From: Chitinimonas arctica
Lineage (GTDB): Bacteria; Pseudomonadota; Gammaproteobacteria; Burkholderiales; Chitinimonadaceae
Length of the DNA stretch: 64,000 nt
Assembly: GCF_007431345.1 (NCBI RefSeq)
Contig: NZ_CP041730.1
Span: forward strand, 682,001 to 746,000
Direction: 5' to 3'
The notes beneath the pieces were generated by a model, which worked only from the letters and a program-made list of their open reading frames with translations, had not been told where the DNA came from and did no database searches. Below are positions 53,501 through 62,000 of the stretch, piece after piece. Each line of letters begins with the position of its first letter. The first letter of the stretch is position 1. The translations under genes were made by a program, and so were the position numbers.

Positions 53501-56500
53501 ACGCCCTTGGGCAAGCCGGTTGAACCTGAGGTGTAGATGACATAGGCCAGTTGCCCCGGGCCATGCCCGGCATGGTCGGGATTGGTATCCGGGTAGGCGG
53601 CGATCTCGTCCCATTGCGTATCCAGCAGCACGGACGGCACGTGGGTGCCGGGCAAGCCGGCCCGCAGCGCATCCTGGCTCAGCAGGCACAATGGCTTGGC
53701 GTCGGCCAGCATATGGGCCAAGCGTTCGGCCGGATAGGCCGGGTCCAGGGGCACGTAGGCGGCACCGGCCTTCAGGATGGCCAGCAAGCCCACCAGCATG
53801 GCCGGGCCGCGCTCGACCGCCAGCGCCACCAGGCTATCCGGTCCCGCGCCCCGGGCGCGCAGATAGTGGGCAAGGCGATTGGCGCGGCTGTTCAGTTCGC
53901 GATAGCTGAGCGACGCCTGCTCGAATACCAGCGCCACCACATCCGGTGTGCGGGCTGCCTGCGCTTCGATCAATTGATGCAGGCAGCGCTCGCGCGGATA
54001 GGCGGCGGCGGTGTCGTTCCAGCTTTCCTGCAATTGCGTACGCTCGGCCGCGGGCAAAACGTCGATGTGCTCGATCGCGCTTTGCGGCGCCGCCTGCAAG
54101 GCATGGACCAACCCCTCCAGCGCCGTTTCCATCAAGGCGCAGATGCGCTGCGGCGCGATACCTTCCACGACTTGGGCGGTCAGCACGAAACCCTCGCCCA
54201 GGTCGTCGATGGCCAGGCTCAAGGGGTAATTGGTGCGTTCCTGATTGGCCAGCCAGGCGATGCCATCGTCCACGGGCGCTTGTTCCGGTCCCTGTCCGCT
54301 GTAACGGTAATTCAGCAGGGCAGTGAACAAGGGCGTCCGGGCCGCCACAGCGCTGCAGCGCTGCGCCAGCGCCAGCGGCGCGTGCTCGTGGTGCAGCAGT
54401 TCCACCAGCAAGGCATGGGTGCGGTGCAGGCTTTGCTCCACGCCCAGCCCGCCCACGGCGATGCGCAGCGGCAGGGTATTCATGAACAAGCCCAAGGCCC
54501 GGTCGGACTGGGCCCCGCCTTGCATGCGGCCGAACAAGACGGTGCCGAACACGACCTCCCGGCGGCCACTGGTACGCGCGACCACCAGCGCCCAGGCCAG
54601 ATGCATCAGGCTGGCGGCGCTGACACCCAGGCGGCGCGCCTGAATGCGGACCGCCCGGGCCAGTTCCACCGCCAGCGCCTGCTGTGCTTCGGCAATGCCG
54701 CTGCCGTCGCCTTGTACATCGAGCAGGCCGAAAGGTGCTGTCGGTTCATCGATATCGCCCAGCAAGCGGCGGAAAAAGGCTTCGTGCTCCGCCTGGCTGA
54801 CGCCCAGCCTGGCCTGCGCGACAAAGTCGCGGAACGGTGCCGGCGGCGGCAGCGGCTGGCCCAGTTCGATGGCTTGGGCCTCTTCCACCAGCAGCTCCAG
54901 GGTGGTGTGGTCGATGGCCAAATGATGGGCGAGCACGCTCAACAGCCAGCGCCGGCCATCCGGCGCCGCCTGGCAGCGAAGCAGCGGCGCCTGGGTGATA
55001 TCCAGCCGGTAGCGGCGCGGGTCGTAGCGCGCTTGCAATTGCGCGCCGATATCGCCATCCGCCTCATCCAGCGCCAACCATTCCAGCGGCAGCGTCGCCT
55101 GACGGCGCACCACTTGCAGCGGCTGCGGCAAACCTTGCCAGACAATGCCGGTCCGGAGGATATCGTGCCGGTCCATCACCGCCTGCAGGGCCGCCAGGAA
55201 GCGCTCCAGCCGCGGCAGCGAGTCGAAGGCCAGCAGATAGGATTCCAGATAGGCATCGGCGGCGGGATCGAGCAGGTGGTGGAACAGCATGCCCTCCTGC
55301 AAGGGCGCCAGCGGATAGATGTCCTGCACATTGGCGGCGCGGCCCTCCACCGTGGCGACAATGGCGTCGATGCCGGCCTGATCCAGGCTGACCAGGGTCA
55401 ACATGGCGGGCGTGATGCGTTCGGCACCCGTCGGAATCAGGTTGGGCGGGACAACCACCGCGCGGCTTTCCGTCGTCAATTGCCCGGCCAGCTTGGCCAG
55501 CGTGGGTGCGCTGAACAGGCTGCGCACATCGGTGTGCAGGCCGGCTTGGCGCATGCGCTCGATCAGGCTGATGGCGAGCAGGGAATGACCGCCCAATTCG
55601 AAGAAGTTGTCCTGGCGGCCGACTGGTTCGATTTTCAGCAGCTCGGCCCAGATGGCGGCCAGGGCAATTTCGGTCTCGCCCCGTGGCGCTTCGTATTCGC
55701 GCACGCCATAGGCCGCCGTTGCCGGCGCCGGCAGCGCCTTGCGGTCCAGCTTGCCGTTGGGCGTGAGCGGCAGCGAAGCCAGCCGGACAAAGGCGGCCGG
55801 CACCATATAGGCTGGTAGCGAGCTGCTCAGCGCCTGCCGCAGCGCATCGGCATCGGGCGCTTGCTGGCCGGTGTAGTAGGCCAGCAGTTGCTGGTCCTGT
55901 TCCTCCCGCGCCAATACCGCCACCTGCTCGACCCCGTCGATACGGCGCAAGGCCGCTTCGATCTCGCCCAGCTCGATGCGGAAGCCTCGCAGTTTGACCT
56001 GGTGGTCGTTGCGTCCCAGATAGACGATCTGGCCATCCGGCCGCCGTCGCGCCAAATCGCCGGTGCGATATAGACGGGCGCCGGGCGCCGGATCGAAGGG
56101 GTCGGGGATAAAGCGCTCATCGGTAAGGTCGGGCCGGTTCAGATAGCCGCGCGCCACCCCTACCCCGCCGATATGAATCTCGCCTACCACCCCAACGGGC
56201 ACGGCCTGGCCGCGGCGATCGAGGATATGGATGCGCATATTGCTGATGGGCCGGCCTATCGGCACCGCGCCGGCCACGATATCGCCCACTTCATGGACCA
56301 CGCAGCCCACCGTGGTCTCGGTCGGTCCATAGTGGTTGAAGATGCGCATGGCCGGCGCATGCAGGCGCCACCATGCCAGGGTCGAACCTTGCAGGGCCTC
56401 GCCGCCTAGCACCAGGGTGCGGATACGGCCGGCCAGCGATTCGGCCGGGATGGCCTGGCGCAACAAGGCCAGATGCGAGGGGGTCAGCTTGACCGGACCC

Positions 56501-59500
56501 AGGTCCCGACCGGCCAATATTTGCTCGCGCCAACTGGCCAGGTCGTTGCCTTCGGGGCAGAGCCGGACGGCCCGGCCGCAGATCAGCGGCGGATACAGGC
56601 TGGTCAGGGTCAGGTCGAAACTGAAGGAGGTAAAGATCAGCGAGCCCTCCCCCCCCATCACGTCGAACTGCCGCATGATATGGGCCGAGTAATTGACGAT
56701 GGCGCGATGTTCCACCATCACGCCCTTGGGTCTGCCGGTGGAACCGGAGGTGTAGATCACATAGGCCAGGTGTTGCGGCGTGATGCCGATCGCGGCGGCA
56801 TCGAGGTCGCCGGCCGGATGCCCGGCGATGGCCGGCCAGTCGGCGTCCAGCGCGATCACCTCGGCGGCGCAGTCCGGCAGGCTCGCCCTTAGGTGCTGCT
56901 GGGTCAGCAGCACGGCCGGACCCGCATCGTCCAGCATGTCCCGCAGGCGCTGGGCAGGGTAGCTGGGGTCCAATGGCACATAGGCACCACCGGCCTTGAG
57001 AATGCCCAGCAGGCCGACCAGCAGGTCCACGCCCCGCTCGGCGCAGATGGCCACCAGCCGGTCCGGTCCCACCCCGCGCTGGCGCAGATGGCGCGCCAGC
57101 TGGTTGGCGCGGGCATTGAGCTGGCGATAGTCGAGCCGCTGGTCCTTGTCCTGTACCGCCAAGGCTTCCGGCGCGCGCGCCACCTGGGCTTCGAAGAGTT
57201 GATGCAGGCATTGTCCGGCCGGATATTCCCTGGCCGTGTCGTTCCACGCCCGCAATTGCGCGCGCTGGGCGGCATCCAGCAGGGGCAGTACCGCCACGAC
57301 CTGCCGGTCGTCATCCACCATGGCCGCCAGCAAGGTGGTCCAGTAGCTCAGGTAAGCCTGGACGGTGGCCGGCTCGAACAAGGCGGTGGCGTAGTTGAGG
57401 CTGCCGCTGATGCCGGCTTTGTCCTCTTGCAAAGTCAGGGTCAGATCGAAGTGGGCACTGGACTGGGGCACGTCCGTCATCAGCGCGTCCAGCCCTGCCA
57501 TGGCCAGCGTGCCGGCCGGTGCGTTCTGCCAGTCCAGCATGGTCTGGAACAGCGGGGTGTGGCTTAGGCTGCGCGGTGGCTTGAGCGCCTCCACCACCTG
57601 GTCGAAGGGTAGATCCTGATGCGCTTGCGCGGCCAAGACCTGCGTCTTGGTGCGCTTCAGCAGCTCAGCCACCGTGGGCTCGTCGCGCAGATCGATGCGC
57701 AAGGCCAGGGTGTTGACGAAGAAACCGATCAAGGGCTCGATCTCGGCCCGGTTGCGGCCGGCTACCGGACTGCCTACCACCACTTCGTCCTGATTGCCCA
57801 GGCGGGCGAGCAAAGCCGCCCAGCTGGCCAGCAGGGTCATATACAGGGTGGTGCCGTGACGCTGGCTGAGCGCCTTCAAGCCCTGGCTCAGCTGCGCATC
57901 CAGCCTGACTTCGATCGCTGCGCCGGCATGGTCCTGCTGGGCCGGCCGGGGCCGGTCGGTGGGCAGTTCCAGCAGCGTGGGCGCACCGGCCAGATTAGCG
58001 CGCCAGAAGGCCGCCTGGTCCTGCCCTTCGGCCAGCCAGTTGCGTTGCCAGGCGGCGTAGTCGGCGTATTGGATGGCCAGGGGAGGCAGCGGATTCGGCT
58101 GGCCCTGCAGGAAGGCGCCATACAGGCGGCTCAACTCATCCAGCAGTATCCCGACCGACCAGCCATCCGAGCAGATATGGTGCATCACGATCTGCAATAG
58201 ATGCTCGCGCTCGCCCAATTGCAGCAGCAGCACCCGCAGCGGCAAGGCCTGCGTCAGATCGAAGGGGGTCGCGCCGTGGGTGGCGGCGATGGCCTGCCAG
58301 GCAGCATCATCCTGGCCGCGCAGATCGTGCTGCTGCACCGCCAGGGCGATATCGTCCCGGACGATTTGCAGCGGCTGGCCGTCGTGCAGTTGGAAGCATG
58401 TCCGCAGGGCTTCATGGCGGGCCACGATGGCCTGCAGCGCCCGGACCAGCACCGGCTTATCCAGCTCACCGCTCAAACGCACGGCGCCGCTGATATGGTA
58501 GGCCTCGCTGCTGCCCTCCATCTGGCTCAGGAACCACAGCCGCTGCTGGGCCAGCGACAAGGCCAAGGGGCCGCCACGGTCGGCCGGCGGGATGGCCTGC
58601 TGCTGCGCGGGGGCGCAGGCAGCCAGACGCTCCGCCAGTTGCGCCAGCAGCGGGTATTCGAACAGCTCGCCCAGCGGCACGTCCACTTGCAGGGCCTGGC
58701 GCAGCCGCGACAGCAGTTGCACCGCCAACAGCGAATGGCCGCCCAGCTCGAAGAAGTTATCGTGGCGGCCCACCTGCTCGACCTTCAGCAGCTCGGCCCA
58801 GATGGCGGCCAGCAACTGTTCGGTGTCGCCTTGCGGTGCTGCGTATTCACGCGCGCCATAGGCATCCCCTTCCGGTGCGGGCAAAGCTTTTCGGTCCAGC
58901 TTGCCGTTCGGTGTCAGCGGCAGACGGTCCAGCCTGACATAGGCCGCCGGCACCATATAGGCCGGCAGATGTTCGGCCGCATGGCGGCGCAGCGTCTCCG
59001 CCGCCACCGCTTCGCCACTGTAATAGGCCACCAGCCGCTTATCGCCCGGCTGGTCCTCGCGGGCGATCACCACCACTTCGGGCAGCAGGGCCGCCAGCTT
59101 GGCCTCGATCTCGCCCAGTTCGATCCGGAAACCACGGATCTTGACCTGGAAGTCATTGCGCCCCAGGTAGGCCACCGTGCCGTCCGCCTGCCAGCGTCCC
59201 AGATCGCCGGTCTTGTATATGCGCTCCCCGAGCTTGAACGGATCGGCCAGGAAACGCTGTGCCGTCAGTTCAGGCTGGTTCAGATAGCCACGGGCCACCC
59301 CGGCGCCGCCCACATACAACTCGCCGGTCACCCCCACCGGTACCGGCTGGCGCCGGCTATCGAGCACATACAGGCGTAGATCGGGGATGCGCACGCCAAT
59401 AGGGCTGGGGCCGACCCGGCCGGTATCGCTGGCCAAGAGCGGGCAATAGCTGACATGCACGGTCGTCTCGGTGATGCCGTACATATTGACCAACTGGGTG

Positions 59501-61392
59501 GCGCGGTTGCCGGCCCGTTCGTACCAGGGTTTGAGCAGCCGTGTTTCCAGCGCTTCGCCGCCGAAGACGATCTGCCGCAACCGGTGCGGCTGTTCGGTCT
59601 GGGCCGCGATCAGCTGCTGGAAGGCACTGGGGGTCTGGTTCAACACCGTGACGCCCTGCTCGCACAGCAGCGCATAGAAATCGGCCGGCGAACGGGCCGT
59701 CTCAAGCGGCACCACCACCAGCCGGCCGCCATGGCTGAGTGCGCCCCACAATTCCCATACCGAGAAGTCGAAGCCGAAGGAATGGAACAGCGTCCAGACA
59801 TCCTGGTCGTCGAAGCGGAACCAGGCGCGGGTCGCGCTGAACAGCCGGGCCAGCTGGCCATGCTCCACCATCACGCCCTTGGGCTGGCCGGTGGAGCCCG
59901 AGGTGTAGATCACATAAGCCAGCTGCTGCGGACCGGCACCGCCGGCGGGATTGTCGCCGGACAACCCGGACCAGCGGGCGGCATCGGCCTGCAGATCGAG
60001 CACAAGGTGCCCGTCCAGTTCGCCCAGCGCGGCACGGCCGGCCTGGTCGAGCAGGACCAGCGCCGGCTGGCTATCGGCCAGGGTGGCGCGCAGCCGTTCG
60101 GAGGCGTAGGCCGGGTCCAGCGGCACATAGGCGCCACCGGCTTTAAACACGGCCAGGATGGCGACCACCATCTCCACCCCGCGCTCCAGACAGAGGGCCA
60201 CGCGTACTTCCGGCCCCACCCCCAGGCTGCGCAGATGGTGGGCCAGCTGGTTGGCGCGATGGTTCAGTTCGCCATAGCTCAGCTGCTGCTCGCCCCACAC
60301 CAGGGCGGTGGCCTCCGGCCTGGCGGCTGCCTGTTGTTCGAATGCCTCATGTACGCAGCAGGTAGGCGGCAGCGCTGCGGCCTGGTTCCAATCCGACAAC
60401 AGCAGCCGGCGTTCCGCCTCCGGCAAGATAGGCAGGCCGGCGACCGCCTGCGCCGCATCCAGCGCCATGGCTTGCAGCAAGCGCATCCAATAGCTCAGAT
60501 ACCGTTGCACGGTGGCCGGCTCGAACAAGGCCGTGGCGTAATTGAGACGGCCGCTGATGCCGGTTTCGTCTTCCTGCAAGGATAGGGTCAGGTCGAACTG
60601 GGTCGTGGTCTGGGCCATCTCGACGGGTGCCAGCTGCAATCCCGGCATCAACAGCTCGCCACCCTCGGCGGCCTGCCAGTCCAGCATGGTCTGGAACAAC
60701 GGGGTATGGCTGAGGCTGCGCGGCGGCTTGAGCGCCTCCACCACCTGGTCGAAGGGCAGGTCCTGGTGGGCTTGCGCGGCCAGCACCTGCGCCTTGGTGC
60801 GCTTCAGCAAGTCGGCCACCGTGGGCTCGTCGCGCAGATCGATGCGCAAGGCCAGGGTGTTGACGAAGAAACCGATCAAGGGCTCGATCTCGGCCCGGTT
60901 GCGGCCGGCCACCGGACTGCCTACCACCACTTCGTCCTGATTGCCCAGGCGGGCGAGCAAAGCCGCCCAGCTGGCCAGCAGGGTCATATACAGGGTGGTG
61001 CCGTGACGCTGGCTGAGCGCCTTCAAGCCCTGGCTCAGCTGCGCATCCAGCCTGACTTCGATCGCTGCGCCGGCATGGTCCTGCTGGGCCGGCCGGGGCC
61101 GGTCGGTGGGCAGTTCCAGCAGCGTGGGCGCACCGGCCAGATTAGCGCGCCAGAAGGCCGCCTGGTCCTGCCCTTCGGCCAGCCAGTTGCGTTGCCAGGC
61201 GGCGTAGTCGGCGTATTGGATGGCCAGGGGAGGCAGCGGATTCGGCTGGCCCTGCAGGAAGGCGCCATACAGGCGGCTCAACTCATCCAGCAGTATCCCG
61301 ACCGACCAGCCATCCGAGCAGATATGGTGCATCACGATCTGCAATAGATGCTCGCGCTCGCCCAATTGCAGCAGCAGCACCCGCAGCGGCAA
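47536..61392 (-). CDS. Non-ribosomal peptide synthetase, terminal part: (C)-A-T-C-A-T-C-A-T-C-A-T-TE-TE
   Basis: About 4600 residues in one frame. Domains in order (approximate): rest of C2 to 60380, A2 60390-58890, T2 to 58650, C3 58590-57230, A3 57240-55720, T3 to 55480, C4 55360-54030, A4 54020-52520, T4 to 52290, C5 52245-50900, A5 50890-49400, T5 to 49150, TE1 49100-48370, TE2 48290-47539. T domains carry FF(E/Q)LGGHSLLA with the carrier Ser. C2, C3 and C5 have HHICSDG; C4 has HHLAIDH. Pocket residues read by eye: A2 DFWNVGMVHK (Thr-like), A3 DLTKVGHVGK (Asp-like), A4 DILQCGLVWK (Gly-like), A5 DMPQCGLVWK (uncertain). TE motifs are GWSAGG and GHSFGG. The apparent start is only an internal TTG: the gene continues to the right edge through two frameshifts. 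Confidence 0.95.
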   Translation of the reverse strand: MPLRVLLLQLGEREHLLQIVMHHICSDGWSVGILLDELSRLYGAFLQGQPNPLPPLAIQYADYAAWQRNWLAEGQDQAAFWRANLAGAPTLLELPTDRPRPAQQDHAGAAIEVRLDAQLSQGLKALSQRHGTTLYMTLLASWAALLARLGNQDEVVVGSPVAGRNRAEIEPLIGFFVNTLALRIDLRDEPTVADLLKRTKAQVLAAQAHQDLPFDQVVEALKPPRSLSHTPLFQTMLDWQAAEGGELLMPGLQLAPVEMAQTTTQFDLTLSLQEDETGISGRLNYATALFEPATVQRYLSYWMRLLQAMALDAAQAVAGLPILPEAERRLLLSDWNQAAALPPTCCVHEAFEQQAAARPEATALVWGEQQLSYGELNHRANQLAHHLRSLGVGPEVRVALCLERGVEMVVAILAVFKAGGAYVPLDPAYASERLRATLADSQPALVLLDQAGRAALGELDGHLVLDLQADAARWSGLSGDNPAGGAGPQQLAYVIYTSGSTGQPKGVMVEHGQLARLFSATRAWFRFDDQDVWTLFHSFGFDFSVWELWGALSHGGRLVVVPLETARSPADFYALLCEQGVTVLNQTPSAFQQLIAAQTEQPHRLRQIVFGGEALETRLLKPWYERAGNRATQLVNMYGITETTVHVSYCPLLASDTGRVGPSPIGVRIPDLRLYVLDSRRQPVPVGVTGELYVGGAGVARGYLNQPELTAQRFLADPFKLGERIYKTGDLGRWQADGTVAYLGRNDFQVKIRGFRIELGEIEAKLAALLPEVVVIAREDQPGDKRLVAYYSGEAVAAETLRRHAAEHLPAYMVPAAYVRLDRLPLTPNGKLDRKALPAPEGDAYGAREYAAPQGDTEQLLAAIWAELLKVEQVGRHDNFFELGGHSLLAVQLLSRLRQALQVDVPLGELFEYPLLAQLAERLAACAPAQQQAIPPADRGGPLALSLAQQRLWFLSQMEGSSEAYHISGAVRLSGELDKPVLVRALQAIVARHEALRTCFQLHDGQPLQIVRDDIALAVQQHDLRGQDDAAWQAIAATHGATPFDLTQALPLRVLLLQLGEREHLLQIVMHHICSDGWSVGILLDELSRLYGAFLQGQPNPLPPLAIQYADYAAWQRNWLAEGQDQAAFWRANLAGAPTLLELPTDRPRPAQQDHAGAAIEVRLDAQLSQGLKALSQRHGTTLYMTLLASWAALLARLGNQDEVVVGSPVAGRNRAEIEPLIGFFVNTLALRIDLRDEPTVAELLKRTKTQVLAAQAHQDLPFDQVVEALKPPRSLSHTPLFQTMLDWQNAPAGTLAMAGLDALMTDVPQSSAHFDLTLTLQEDKAGISGSLNYATALFEPATVQAYLSYWTTLLAAMVDDDRQVVAVLPLLDAAQRAQLRAWNDTAREYPAGQCLHQLFEAQVARAPEALAVQDKDQRLDYRQLNARANQLARHLRQRGVGPDRLVAICAERGVDLLVGLLGILKAGGAYVPLDPSYPAQRLRDMLDDAGPAVLLTQQHLRASLPDCAAEVIALDADWPAIAGHPAGDLDAAAIGITPQHLAYVIYTSGSTGRPKGVMVEHRAIVNYSAHIMRQFDVMGGEGSLIFTSFSFDLTLTSLYPPLICGRAVRLCPEGNDLASWREQILAGRDLGPVKLTPSHLALLRQAIPAESLAGRIRTLVLGGEALQGSTLAWWRLHAPAMRIFNHYGPTETTVGCVVHEVGDIVAGAVPIGRPISNMRIHILDRRGQAVPVGVVGEIHIGGVGVARGYLNRPDLTDERFIPDPFDPAPGARLYRTGDLARRRPDGQIVYLGRNDHQVKLRGFRIELGEIEAALRRIDGVEQVAVLAREEQDQQLLAYYTGQQAPDADALRQALSSSLPAYMVPAAFVRLASLPLTPNGKLDRKALPAPATAAYGVREYEAPRGETEIALAAIWAELLKIEPVGRQDNFFELGGHSLLAISLIERMRQAGLHTDVRSLFSAPTLAKLAGQLTTESRAVVVPPNLIPTGAERITPAMLTLVSLDQAGIDAIVATVEGRAANVQDIYPLAPLQEGMLFHHLLDPAADAYLESYLLAFDSLPRLERFLAALQAVMDRHDILRTGIVWQGLPQPLQVVRRQATLPLEWLALDEADGDIGAQLQARYDPRRYRLDITQAPLLRCQAAPDGRRWLLSVLAHHLAIDHTTLELLVEEAQAIELGQPLPPPAPFRDFVAQARLGVSQAEHEAFFRRLLGDIDEPTAPFGLLDVQGDGSGIAEAQQALAVELARAVRIQARRLGVSAASLMHLAWALVVARTSGRREVVFGTVLFGRMQGGAQSDRALGLFMNTLPLRIAVGGLGVEQSLHRTHALLVELLHHEHAPLALAQRCSAVAARTPLFTALLNYRYSGQGPEQAPVDDGIAWLANQERTNYPLSLAIDDLGEGFVLTAQVVEGIAPQRICALMETALEGLVHALQAAPQSAIEHIDVLPAAERTQLQESWNDTAAAYPRERCLHQLIEAQAARTPDVVALVFEQASLSYRELNSRANRLAHYLRARGAGPDSLVALAVERGPAMLVGLLAILKAGAAYVPLDPAYPAERLAHMLADAKPLCLLSQDALRAGLPGTHVPSVLLDTQWDEIAAYPDTNPDHAGHGPGQLAYVIYTSGSTGLPKGVMVEHGNLLNFLHAMRVQPGLDECDVLLAVTSLSFDIAALELWLPLLCGARIVLASREQAANAERLAALIAQSAATILQATPATWRMLVQQPWPATATPLKVLCGGEALPPALAEQLLARVPAVWNLYGPTETTVWSTQRRLSEPKPDIGRPIANTQVHILDEAMRPTPIGVPGELYIGGDGVTRGYLNRPELTAERFVADPHGRRLYKTGDLARWQADGNIAYLGRNDFQVKLRGFRIELGEIEAQLGRADGVGALVVLAREDVPGDVRLVAYYTGAPAVAENLRQYAAQCLPAHMLPSAYVALDAMPLTPNGKLDRKALPAPAGLAVGKSGHIAPQGHIEQVLAGLWQDLLEVERVGREDNFFELGGHSLLAVQLVSRLRGSLAVELPLAELFDQPVLAQLALRIAVAARAQGGAIEPVRRDGPLPLSLAQQRLWFLTRMDGAGEAYHISGAVRLIGALDSRVLARALQGILDRHEALRTRFEEVDGQPVQRVLAQAELRLRQHDLRGQADAEAVAGRLAAAHTALSFDLSRELPVRVQLLRLREDEHVMHIVMHHICSDGWSVGILLNELSQLYGAFLRGEPDPLPPLAIQYADYAAWQRRALADGDDQTAFWRDYLAGAPTLLELPTDRPRPARQDHAGATLSVKLDARLSRELKALGQRHGVTLYMTLLSAWAILMGRLGQQEDVLIGSPVAGRERSEVEPLIGFFVNTLALRIKPGEQASVAELLRHTKTQVLAAQQHQALPFDQVVEAVQPPRSLAHTPLFQTIFTWQNLPSGNLAMPGLELGEMDGELVTAQCDLALQLAESEDGIAGGLNFATALFDPATVQRFLASWTTLLAAMVVDDSQAPARLPILDAAAQARLLAWNETAGDYPRALLHQQIEAQVALTPGATAVIHGEQTISYVLLNQRANQLAHYLRARGAGPDSLVALAVERGLDLMVGLLGILKAGAAYVPLDPAYPTERLAHMLDDAKPICLLTHAPLLAELPIGDTPVVLLDRQWDEIAACPDDNPDHGGQHPRQLAYVIYTSGSTGRPKGVMVEHRNVANLLHAMRQEPGLAATDTLLSLASQSFDMSVPELFLPLVCGARMVLGSRGQAADPQQLRTLIERWEVGFLQGTPATWRMLMQQDWPILPRPLKVICGGEALPLGLAEALLARVPVLWNLYGPTETTVWSTLARMDKACPGIGRPIANTRIHILDGWGQPVPVGVAGELYIGGDGLTRGYLNRPELTAERYVADPFQPGQRLYKTGDLARWLADGTVDYLGRNDFQVKLRGFRIELGEIEAQLSRLDGVAEVVVLAREDVADDVRLVAYHTGAPVSAEALRQQAAQALPHYMVPTAFVHLAAMPLSPNGKLERRALPAPAGLARTDVGGNDHAAPQGEAEQSVAAIWAELLKVDRVGRHDNFFQLGGHSLLAVQMMARLRQRLGVDIPLRELFAAPTVAGLAQALAAPVSARPPANLTPFRTGGSALPLFFIHPGGGEIAYVGELLGSLPADLPVYGLAASGLVAGEQAQGRVEEMAARYVRAIRQVQPHGPYRLAGWSAGGTIAYEMAHQLLGADEAVQFIGMLDTPDRYDSTELTETDTLLANVPEAMRTRLADLAARQETDAMLAICQEEGLLPAQVPIDTLARLLTVQHAIKRALVDYIPPRLPVTVTLFSAQDADPASRPNGASLPCAAVLKLDVAGDHMSMVEAPHAADLAKRMGEALARAASEPADCAEFRYAPRFTLRTGHAATAPALFCVPGAGASVTAFAGLAGALPARLTVHGLQPRGLLGDLVPHGDVPAAARAYIRAIREVAPRGPYHLLGHSFGGWIALEMAHQLMADGEQVATLTLLDTTPPDGEGQAHHARLEVLLKLVELYDLGPGEPLGVTRRDLAGLAPDEQLRLLRSALAATGRIPAATPLAALRGIVRVFETNLNTRYRPGSRYSGVLHVVSEGDHLAQLPRWQDLAEAPCMWGTGGNHMTMLQAPHVDKLAALLEGWLT
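57671..58860 (-). repeat. Near-identical C-T segment, copy 1 (C3 and T2 region)
   Basis: Over more than 1 kb this stretch matches 60818-62000 almost base for base, at an offset of 3147 falling to 3145 after two one-base differences. It covers most of the condensation domain and the preceding carrier domain. It points to recent internal duplication or gene conversion. Confidence 0.9.
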
Positions 61393-62000
61393 GGCCTGCG
61401 TCAGATCGAAGGGGCCGCGCCGTGGGTGGCGGCGATGGCCTGCCAGGCAGCATCATCCTGGCCGCGCAGATCGTGCTGCTGCACCGCCAGGGCGATATCG
61501 TCCCGGACGATTTGCAGCGGCTGGCCGTCGTGCAGTTGGAAGCATGTCCGCAGGGCTTCATGGCGGGCCACGATGGCCTGCAGCGCCCGGACCAGCACCG
61601 GCTTATCCAGCTCACCGCTCAAACGCACGGCGCCGCTGATATGGTAGGCCTCGCTGCTGCCCTCCATCTGGCTCAGGAACCACAGCCGCTGCTGGGCCAG
61701 CGACAAGGCCAAGGGGCCGCCACGGTCGGCCGGCGGGATGGCCTGCTGCTGCGCGGGGCGCAGGCAGCCAGACGCTCCGCCAGTTGCGCCAGCAGCGGGT
61801 ATTCGAACAGCTCGCCCAGCGGCACGTCCACTTGCAGCGATTGACGCAGCCGCGACAGCAGTTGCACCGCCAACAGCGAATGGCCGCCCAGCTCGAAGAA
61901 GTTATCGTGGCGGCCCACCTGCTCGATCTTCAGCAGCTCGGCCCAGATGGCGGCCAGCAACTGCTCGGTATCGCCTTGCGGCGCTTCGAATTCGCGCGCG
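60818..62000 (-). repeat. Near-identical C-T segment, copy 2 (C2 and T1 region, with two deletions)
   Basis: The partner of 57671-58860. It differs by scattered substitutions, mainly at its ends, and by loss of one base at each of two G/C runs that are five long in copy 1 and four here. Those losses break the reading frame. Confidence 0.9.
61401..61712 (-). other. NRPS segment displaced to another frame between two frameshifts
   Basis: This frame encodes the N-terminal part of condensation domain C2 (LSLAQQRLWFLSQMEGSSEA and onward), nearly identical to the start of C3. It joins the two NRPS fragments. It is bounded by G/C-run contractions near 61411-61414 and 61755-61758, each one base shorter than the corresponding site in the C3 copy. 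Confidence 0.9.

Noticed and set aside
53551..55818. 755-codon plus-strand open frame inside the NRPS
   Set aside because: Antisense shadow of NRPS domains; low-complexity Gln/Arg/Gly translation.
61283..61615. Separate small gene inside the NRPS
   Set aside because: Same sequence as a shadow in the C3 copy; part of the C2 condensation domain.
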